A DNA stretch of 18,448 nt from JANRKG01 sp033763635 (lineage in GTDB: Bacteria > Cyanobacteriota > Cyanobacteriia > GCF-001939115), in contig JANRKG010000059.1 in assembly GCA_033763635.1 (NCBI GenBank), positions 1 through 18,448 on the forward strand, in the 5' to 3' direction. Shown here piece by piece: positions 1-5,945 of this stretch. A model generated the notes under the pieces. That model did not search any database, had not been told where the DNA came from, and saw nothing but the letters and a program-made list of their open reading frames with translations. The position numbers and the translations under genes were made by a program. The number at the start of each line of letters is the position of its first letter. Position 1 is the first letter of the stretch.

Positions 1-978
1 CATGTCCTCTCCGGTCAGGGTAAAAAAGCGATGGATGAAATCCGGGAAAAGATCGCTGTGATGCTGGAGACGGAAAATGCCTTGCTACAAAAACGTGAAC
101 AGGAAGCAAGTGGAGCAGAACAGTTTTCTAATCTAGCCTCCATTGGGGGAACTAGCGTTGCCGTTGCCATTGGCTTGTTGATCATCTGGTTTATTGTCAA
201 CTATACGATTTCTGCGATCAATCAGGCTGCCAGTACGATCGCAAGCGCTTCTTCTCAAATTGCAGTTTCCGTTGAAGAACAGGAACGGGCAACCACGCAA
301 CAGGCTACGGCTGTCCATCAAACCAGTGCCACAATGGATGAATTAAGCGCTGCTTCTCGCCAGTCCGCAGAGCAAGCAGAAGCAACTGCCAATGGAGTGA
401 GACAAGTTCTGACCCTGGTGGATGGCTCTGATCATGGTTCAGAAAATAATTCCAGCTTGCGAAGAAGGGTCGGGCAGATTGCAGAACAAATTCTACGATT
501 GAGTGAACAAACGAGCCAGATTGGGAATATTTCTACCCTCGTCAGTGATCTGGCAAATCAGACCAATATGCTGGCCCTGAATGCCGCAGTAGAAGCGGTA
601 CGCGCTGGGGAACATGGGAAAGGATTTGGCGTTGTCGCAGCGGAAATTCGTAAGCTAGCCGACCAAAGTAAAAAATCGGCAGAGCGGATTAATACCCTCG
701 TCATCGATATTCAAAATGCCACCAATTCCACTGTCATGGTATCTGATGAGGGTACAAAAACGGTTGAGAGTATTGTGAACGCAATCAATAACATTGCCCT
801 CAGTAATCAACAGATTTCCTTGACCACTAAACAACAGGTGATTGCCATTCAACAGGTTGTTGATGCGATGGCGGTCATTAATCAGGGTGCAGCCCAAACC
901 GCAACGGGGATCAGCCAGACCAAGGTAGGAACTCAAAACCTCAATGAAGCGGCTCAAATCCTGAAAGCGGTAGTCTAG
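1..978 (+). CDS. Methyl-accepting chemotaxis/phototaxis protein, 5' end missing
   Basis: The reading frame is open from base 1, so this is the C-terminal 325 residues of a longer transducer whose start lies before the window. The first ~45 residues resemble the end of a CHASE3 sensor domain. One transmembrane helix follows (about nt 148-213), with no HAMP domain behind it. The rest is a cytoplasmic signalling coiled coil with the conserved hairpin tip (LALNAAVEAVRAGEHGKGFG, nt 571-630), which contacts CheA and CheW. Such receptors sit as dimers in the membrane and set the activity of the CheA kinase. The downstream gene is a close paralogue and the third gene is the kinase, an arrangement like the cyanobacterial pixJ1-pixJ2-pixL loci (known family context). 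The ligand is unknown, and no GAF or phytochrome domain is visible in the part present. Confidence 0.93.
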   Translation, partial: HVLSGQGKKAMDEIREKIAVMLETENALLQKREQEASGAEQFSNLASIGGTSVAVAIGLLIIWFIVNYTISAINQAASTIASASSQIAVSVEEQERATTQQATAVHQTSATMDELSAASRQSAEQAEATANGVRQVLTLVDGSDHGSENNSSLRRRVGQIAEQILRLSEQTSQIGNISTLVSDLANQTNMLALNAAVEAVRAGEHGKGFGVVAAEIRKLADQSKKSAERINTLVIDIQNATNSTVMVSDEGTKTVESIVNAINNIALSNQQISLTTKQQVIAIQQVVDAMAVINQGAAQTATGISQTKVGTQNLNEAAQILKAVV

Positions 979-1036
979 GAACCTTTTTACTCTGACCTCA
1001 AATTCCCAACCAAAACGTAATAGGAGGCGTACTACA

Positions 1037-2443
1037 ATGTTTGATTTGAAGCTAAAGGGCCGGATGTTACTGGGTTATACCGTTCCTGTTGTGATCTACC
1101 TGGGGTTGGCAGGGTTAGTGTACTCAACCGCAACCCAGGTTTCTACCACTTTTCAGGAAGTGAAACGGGTTCAATCCGTGTTGGATGGGGTGAATACGAT
1201 CGACGCTGACGCTCAAATCATGGTACGGAGCGTTCGGGGATACATGGTGCTTGAGAATTCTGCATTTCTAGAAGACTACCAAAAAGCCCTCGACAACACC
1301 AAAGAAGTTGCCAAAACGGTCGAAAAGCTGATAGTAGATCCGGAGCAGAAGAAGAAACTGGGGCAACTCATCGAATTGATTGATTCCTATGACCAGGGTG
1401 TTGGCGATAGTCTTGGGGCGAGTGAGATTGTACAGGTCTATCGAGAGGGTCAAAAAAATAAAGCGATTAAGCTCCTCCGAGAAAGCAATTTAACTCAATT
1501 TGTAGATAAGTTTGATTTGGTTGCAGGGGAAATGATGGACACGGAGCGAAAGCTCCTGGAAAAGAAAACGGGTCAAGCGGAATCTGCAATGAGTTTGCTG
1601 GTGACAGCCTTGATTCTGGGTTCATTGGTCATGCTGGCAGGAGCAGTCCTGATTGCACTCCTGATTTCCTCTGGCATCAGCCGGATGATTAAGCAGGCCG
1701 TGAACGACATCAGTACTTCCTCTACAGAAATTGCAGTGACCGTAGAAGAACACGAACGGACTGCAACTCAACAAGCCGCAGCCGTCAGCCAAACCACAAC
1801 GACAATGGACGAATTGGGTGCATCTTCTCGTCAGTCGGCGGAACAGGCAGAAGCCGCCGCGACGGGGGCCAAGCAAGTTCTCGCGCTGATGGATAGTGGG
1901 AATCAAATGAGTGGTAGCAGTCTGCGGGAAAAAGTTGGGCAGATTGCAGAACAAATTCTACGCTTAAGTGAACAAACCAGCCAAATTGGGACGATTTCTA
2001 CCCTGGTCAGTGATCTGGCAAATCAAACCAATATGTTGGCCCTGAATGCCGCAGTAGAAGCGGTGCGGGCCGGGGAACATGGGAAAGGATTTGGGGTTGT
2101 TGCAGCGGAAATTCGCAAACTGGCAGACCAAAGTAAAAAGTCAGCAGAGCGGATTAATACCCTCGTCATGGACATTCAAAATGCCACCAATTCTACGGTG
2201 ATGGTGACGGATGAAGGCACAAAAACGGTAGAAAATATCGTGACAGCAGTGAACAACATTGCTCTAAATAGCCAACAAATTTCCCTGACCGCAAAACAAC
2301 AGGCGATCGCGATTCAACAGGTAGTAGATGCCATGAACGCCATTAATCAGGGTGCTTCGCAAACTGCCGCCGGAATCAGTCAAACAAAAGTGGGAACTCA
2401 AAAGCTCAATGAAGCAGCCCAAAACCTGAAATCGGTTGTGTAA
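1037..2443 (+). CDS. Methyl-accepting chemotaxis/phototaxis protein with CHASE3-type sensor
   Basis: This is a complete transducer of 468 residues. The start is supported by a strong Shine-Dalgarno AGGAGG at 1022-1027, nine bases before the ATG. It has an N-terminal membrane helix (about residues 10-30), a helical periplasmic region (about 31-183) of CHASE3 type, a second helix (about 185-212), and then directly the methyl-accepting signalling coiled coil with the CheA/CheW-binding tip. No HAMP domain is evident. Its last ~169 residues differ from the upstream receptor at only about 17 positions, counted by eye, so the pair arose by tandem duplication or is kept alike by gene conversion. The sensor half has diverged, suggesting that two inputs feed one kinase. 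It is probably co-transcribed with the flanking genes (58-bp and 69-bp gaps). The stimulus is unknown. Confidence 0.95.
   Translation: MFDLKLKGRMLLGYTVPVVIYLGLAGLVYSTATQVSTTFQEVKRVQSVLDGVNTIDADAQIMVRSVRGYMVLENSAFLEDYQKALDNTKEVAKTVEKLIVDPEQKKKLGQLIELIDSYDQGVGDSLGASEIVQVYREGQKNKAIKLLRESNLTQFVDKFDLVAGEMMDTERKLLEKKTGQAESAMSLLVTALILGSLVMLAGAVLIALLISSGISRMIKQAVNDISTSSTEIAVTVEEHERTATQQAAAVSQTTTTMDELGASSRQSAEQAEAAATGAKQVLALMDSGNQMSGSSLREKVGQIAEQILRLSEQTSQIGTISTLVSDLANQTNMLALNAAVEAVRAGEHGKGFGVVAAEIRKLADQSKKSAERINTLVMDIQNATNSTVMVTDEGTKTVENIVTAVNNIALNSQQISLTAKQQAIAIQQVVDAMNAINQGASQTAAGISQTKVGTQKLNEAAQNLKSVV
2303..2310. repeat. HIP1 octamer GCGATCGC
   Basis: This is an exact copy of the highly iterated palindrome common in many cyanobacterial genomes, inside the second receptor gene. 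A second exact copy is at 5652-5659, and CGATCG cores occur throughout the window, including the secretion block. Confidence 0.85.
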
Positions 2444-2512
2444 CTGAACCCTCTCGATTTGTGAATCGTACAAACCTTTCGGCAAAACGTTTCTACCCCA
2501 ACAGGACGGCCT

Positions 2513-4858
2513 ATGTTTATCGATGATGAAGAACTCCGGGGAATCTTCAAGACAACAGGTGAAGAACACCTCCAACAAATGGAAGCCGGATTACTAGAGT
2601 TGGAAAAGCATCCTGACGATCATGCCCTGTTAGAAACGCTGCTCAGAGAGGCCCATTCCCTTAAGGGCGATGCCAACATGTTGGGGGTGACGGATGTAGG
2701 CAACTTGTCCCATCAGTTTGAGGACGTGTTAGGTCAGATCAAACGTAGCGAAATCACCCTTTCTCCGGATCTGAGCGATCGGCTCTACCGGGGATTGGAT
2801 GCCATGCGGAAATTGATCCATGCAGCCGTCACGGGTGAACCTGCTGGAGTGAACACTTTTCACGTCATGGCTTACTTGATGGGGGCTACCCCTCCCCAGG
2901 TTGAGGAAATGCCCGCCCCTGCCTCTCAGGAGGAGCCTCCCTCTAACCTGGAAGGGATCGAGGAACAGCCTGAAGCCACTCCTGAAGAAGCGACCATCGA
3001 AGCCTTTGAAGCCCATCCCGTTGCGGTTGAAACGCCTCCCATTTCCCAATCCCCAGCCCCTCCTCTCCAATCTGCAACCTCCACTTCTCAATCCCAATCT
3101 CCGACTTACCGCATTGACACTATCCGCGTCGAAACTCGCAAACTTGATGCCCTCATGACCCAGGCCGGAGAGTTGACGGTTACAAAAACCCGCATCGATC
3201 GCCGCTTGATTGATATTGAGGAAGTGATTAGTCTGTGGGAAGACTGGAGCCGAGATGCCTTTAAACATCGAGTCTCAATTGGAAAGGTGGGTTCCAGGGG
3301 CAATCAAGGCGGTGCCAAACAATTCCAAAGTTTTTACCAGTTGAGTGAAGATCGTTTAGAACAGTTGGGAATGTTGCTCGGAAGGTTACGAACCTTTGCC
3401 TATGAGGATGCCACTCGGCTAGACACGATCGCCAATGAACTGGAAGAAGGGATTCGCACACTGCGGCTATTACCCCTGTCTACAATCTTCAATCTCTATC
3501 CCCGCATGGTACGCGATCTGGCCCGTCAACAGGGAAAATCGGTGGAACTGGTGATTGAAGGTGGGGAAACCCGTGTGGATAAGCGCATTCTGGAGGAAAT
3601 GAAAGACCCTCTAATGCACATGATTAGGAATGCGATCGATCATGGCATTGAGTCTCCGGAAGAACGGGAACACATGGGGAAATCTCCCGACGCTCGAATT
3701 CATCTCCGGGCTTACCAGACCGCCAACAACATTGTGATCGAAGTAGCCGATGATGGGCGGGGGTTAGCCGTTGAAAGTATCAAGCAAACAGCTCTGAAAC
3801 GGGGAATCTGCCAACCCGAAGACCTGGCATCCATGACCAGTAGCCAGATTCAGGCGCTTATCTTTGCTCCCGGTTTTTCCACCCGGACTTTTGTTACGGA
3901 AGTCTCAGGGCGGGGCGTGGGTCTGGATGTAGTACGAACTAATGTCGATCGCCTCAAAGGGAATATTCAGGTGGATTCCATTCCTGCCAAAGGAACGACC
4001 TTCCGCATTCAGTTACGCACAACTCTGGCGACGGCCCATGTCTTGATTGTAGCAATCGGTGGCATTTCCTATGCGTTGCCTGTAGAGTTTGTGGAAACGT
4101 CCCTTCCCGTGCGATCGGAGGATATCTTTACCGTCAAGGGACGGGATACCATTTTGTTAGACCGCCAACCTGTTTCTGTCGTCCGTCTTGCGAATCTGCT
4201 GGAGTTGGGATCTTCCCAAGTCTCTTCCCAAAATACTTCCCTGACTTTGCCCTGCATTGTCCTTCAGGTAGGGGGTGAACGGTTAGGCTTGTTAATCGAT
4301 GAACTGATTGATGAACAGGATGTGGTGTTGAAACCCCAGAGTAAGTTATTGAGGCGAATTCCCAATGTGTCAGGAGCCACGATTCTGGGCACGGGGGAAG
4401 TGTGTATGGTGCTCAATCCGACTGATTTGGTGAAGTCGGCCCGCAAACAACAGGGGGCGATCGTTCACCGAGCCATGACCCAAACAGTCAGCCAAAAACA
4501 TTGCATCTTGCTTGTAGAAGATTCGATTACCATTCGCACCCAGGAAAAACGCATTCTAGAAAGTGCAGGCTATGAAGTTGTGACTGCTGTAGATGGGTCT
4601 GATGCTTTAAGAAAACTTCCTACCCGTGCTTTTGATGCAGTGGTGTCTGACATCCAAATGCCGAATCTGGACGGCCTGGGTTTGACGGAGAAAATTCGTC
4701 AGCACAAGGAATATAGCGAACTTCCCGTGATTCTGGTGACTTCCCTTGCCAGCGATGAAGACAAACGCCGGGGAGCCGAAGCAGGGGCGAATGCGTACAT
4801 CACGAAGGGCACCTTTGATCAAACCGTTCTGCTCGATACCCTGAAACGGTTTGTGTAG
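2513..4858 (+). CDS. CheA-type hybrid histidine kinase with C-terminal receiver (PixL/HmpE/PilL-like)
   Basis: This 781-residue kinase is the signalling core of the taxis operon: it autophosphorylates under control of the two upstream receptors and passes phosphate to receiver domains. Domains in order: an Hpt/P1 domain with phosphorylatable His48 in EAHSLKGDA; a Pro/Glu-rich linker (about 128-200) with no obvious P2; the dimerisation helices; the ATPase with N box HMIRNAIDHG (369-378) and G1 box DDGRG (413-417), followed by SGRGVGLDVV; a CheW-like domain (about 508-640); and a CheY-like receiver (663-781) with Asp713 in VVSDIQMP as the expected phosphate acceptor. All key catalytic residues are visible. 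CheA kinases with a fused receiver are typical of cyanobacterial Pix, Hmp and Pil loci, which control type IV pili. The start has only a weak AGGA at 2503-2506. Which cyanobacterial paralogue it is cannot be settled by eye. Confidence 0.95.
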   Translation: MFIDDEELRGIFKTTGEEHLQQMEAGLLELEKHPDDHALLETLLREAHSLKGDANMLGVTDVGNLSHQFEDVLGQIKRSEITLSPDLSDRLYRGLDAMRKLIHAAVTGEPAGVNTFHVMAYLMGATPPQVEEMPAPASQEEPPSNLEGIEEQPEATPEEATIEAFEAHPVAVETPPISQSPAPPLQSATSTSQSQSPTYRIDTIRVETRKLDALMTQAGELTVTKTRIDRRLIDIEEVISLWEDWSRDAFKHRVSIGKVGSRGNQGGAKQFQSFYQLSEDRLEQLGMLLGRLRTFAYEDATRLDTIANELEEGIRTLRLLPLSTIFNLYPRMVRDLARQQGKSVELVIEGGETRVDKRILEEMKDPLMHMIRNAIDHGIESPEEREHMGKSPDARIHLRAYQTANNIVIEVADDGRGLAVESIKQTALKRGICQPEDLASMTSSQIQALIFAPGFSTRTFVTEVSGRGVGLDVVRTNVDRLKGNIQVDSIPAKGTTFRIQLRTTLATAHVLIVAIGGISYALPVEFVETSLPVRSEDIFTVKGRDTILLDRQPVSVVRLANLLELGSSQVSSQNTSLTLPCIVLQVGGERLGLLIDELIDEQDVVLKPQSKLLRRIPNVSGATILGTGEVCMVLNPTDLVKSARKQQGAIVHRAMTQTVSQKHCILLVEDSITIRTQEKRILESAGYEVVTAVDGSDALRKLPTRAFDAVVSDIQMPNLDGLGLTEKIRQHKEYSELPVILVTSLASDEDKRRGAEAGANAYITKGTFDQTVLLDTLKRFV

Positions 4859-4951
4859 AGGCATCTTGCCCTTCTGCCCTTTGCTATTCCGTCATCTAGC
4901 GCAATAACTTCTGACAAGCTGCGAATTCGTTCACTGATTTCCTCACAGTAA

Positions 4952-4971
4952 ATTAACCCTATCAAGTTAAT
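4952..4971. promoter_or_regulatory. Inverted repeat ATTAAC-N8-GTTAAT, possible operator
   Basis: This is a perfect 6-bp inverted repeat (4952-4957 and 4966-4971) with an 8-bp spacer, 22 bp before the GTG start of the pilin-like gene. The spacing of 14 bp between half-site centres is compatible with a dimeric regulator, but the same sequence could form a weak hairpin in the leader RNA. The repeat is directly seen; a regulatory role is inference. Confidence 0.3.
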
Positions 4972-4980
4972 CCTTGTATT

Positions 4981-4986
4981 AGGAAG
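4981..4986 (+). promoter_or_regulatory. Shine-Dalgarno AGGAAG supporting a GTG start at 4994
   Basis: AGGAAG lies seven bases before a GTG codon. It favours the long form of the pilin-like protein over in-frame ATGs at 5165 and 5198, which lack a comparable ribosome-binding site. Confidence 0.6.
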
Positions 4987-4993
4987 TATTACT

Positions 4994-5539
4994 GTGATTC
5001 GCAAAATTTCTAAAACCCGTTCAACTTCTATTCTCGATCGCATTCCTCTGTCAACGCTGCTCCCATGCAGCAGCCTTGCCCTGATTGCCTATTTGACACG
5101 GCATGGGCTGATCTTGCCAACGTTGGCGATCGGCTTCATTGCCTGTCTGCTTCTACGTCGTGAGATGGCATCTCTTCTCAACTTCTGCCAGCGACGGATG
5201 CACAATCATTGGCTGCTGTTTCAGGGCTTGCTTTGTGCAGGGTTAACCGGATTGCTGTTGCTCGATTCAGCATCGATGCCTGCCCAGGCTCAATTTATGG
5301 GCAAAGCTCAAAACTTCTTTGAAGACTTTACTCGTCAAGCAGGTGTGGATAAAGCCGTTACTGACTTGGTTTTTAACACGCTGCGAGGACTCTTTTTACT
5401 CTACCTGGGAATTGCACTCATTCGTGTGGTGCAGGCTGCCCGAAACGATGAGGATTGGCAAACCCTTGCCCGAACTCCCCTCATCATTGTGGTGGCAGTT
5501 GTTGTAGCAGATGTTCTAACAGGCTTCATTGTAGGTTAA
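4994..5539 (+). CDS. VirB2/TrbC-like pilin precursor with unusual N-terminal membrane extension
   Basis: The protein has 181 residues. Near residues 69-99 it has a signal-peptide-like stretch, a short basic segment, a hydrophobic core and an Ala-Gln-Ala cleavage site. An 82-residue product would follow, with two hydrophobic helices (about 130-148 and 161-180) separated by a short charged loop. That size and hairpin topology match mature VirB2/TrbC pilins, which polymerise into conjugative pili or line the channel. The position directly before VirB3- and VirB4-like genes agrees with the canonical order. Odd feature: GTG-4994 with its good Shine-Dalgarno adds about 68 residues with one or two further membrane helices before the signal-like segment. 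If translation really begins at 5198, the signal peptide is about 31 residues. The assignment is from topology and order, not sequence identity. Confidence 0.6.
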   Translation: MIRKISKTRSTSILDRIPLSTLLPCSSLALIAYLTRHGLILPTLAIGFIACLLLRREMASLLNFCQRRMHNHWLLFQGLLCAGLTGLLLLDSASMPAQAQFMGKAQNFFEDFTRQAGVDKAVTDLVFNTLRGLFLLYLGIALIRVVQAARNDEDWQTLARTPLIIVVAVVVADVLTGFIVG

Positions 5540-5552
5540 TCGGCGATCGGAC

Positions 5553-5945
5553 ATGCAAGATCGTAAAGATCGTTTTCGATCGGTCAATCCCATGCTAGGC
5601 GTACAACCACGCTTCGGTCCTTTTCCCGCAGAACACCTCATTCCCTGGACCGCGATCGCCCTGACTGCCTACGTTCTTTGCCAAGGATTACTAGGATTGG
5701 GCTGGTTGTGGACAGGATTATTCACCGCTTGGGGAGTTACGACCTGGTGGATACTCACAGGGGATAAACCCTGGCGGTTCTTATCCCGCTTTATGCCAAC
5801 GCCCTATTGGGTCCGGGGCCACTGTCGTTACCAATCTCCTTTGCACTGTTCAGAATCGCAGCGTAACACTCATGAAACCAAAGTTAGGCGCAAAAAACGT
5901 TCACAACGGGCAGCGAAAGGTGAGGCTCTCTCCCGTCGAAGATAG
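5553..5945 (+). CDS. VirB3-like small inner-membrane protein
   Basis: This 130-residue protein has two closely spaced, Trp-rich membrane helices (about 30-48 and 50-69) and then a strongly basic tail (RRKKRSQRAAKGEALSRRR). VirB3/TrbD proteins are small double-span membrane proteins that anchor the VirB4 ATPase and are always encoded next to it; gene order here (pilin, this gene, VirB4-like) is the main argument. It starts 13 bp after the pilin gene and no good ribosome-binding site is seen; Met14 (5592) is an alternative start. Its last 74 bases overlap the start of the next gene in another frame, so the basic tail may be partly a by-product of that overlap. Sequence similarity alone would not identify it. 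Confidence 0.55.
   Translation: MQDRKDRFRSVNPMLGVQPRFGPFPAEHLIPWTAIALTAYVLCQGLLGLGWLWTGLFTAWGVTTWWILTGDKPWRFLSRFMPTPYWVRGHCRYQSPLHCSESQRNTHETKVRRKKRSQRAAKGEALSRRR
5652..5659. repeat. HIP1 octamer GCGATCGC
   Basis: This is the second exact HIP1 copy, inside the VirB3-like gene. Its presence, with many CGATCG cores in the block, argues that the secretion genes have long resided in a cyanobacterial genome. Confidence 0.85.

Larger units (their letters stand above)
4859..4993. other. 135-bp gap between taxis operon and secretion-like cluster
   Basis: This is the longest gap before the secretion block and the likeliest place for its promoter. It is AT-rich towards its 3' end and holds an inverted repeat at 4952-4971 and the Shine-Dalgarno of the next gene. 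I see no convincing -35/-10 pair, no hairpin followed by a T-run that would end the kinase transcript, and no tRNA or att-like repeat. Confidence 0.5.

Noticed and set aside
2729..3268. 179-codon open frame on the minus strand
   Set aside because: It is antisense to the CheA Hpt domain and linker; the CheA frame carries clear conserved motifs.
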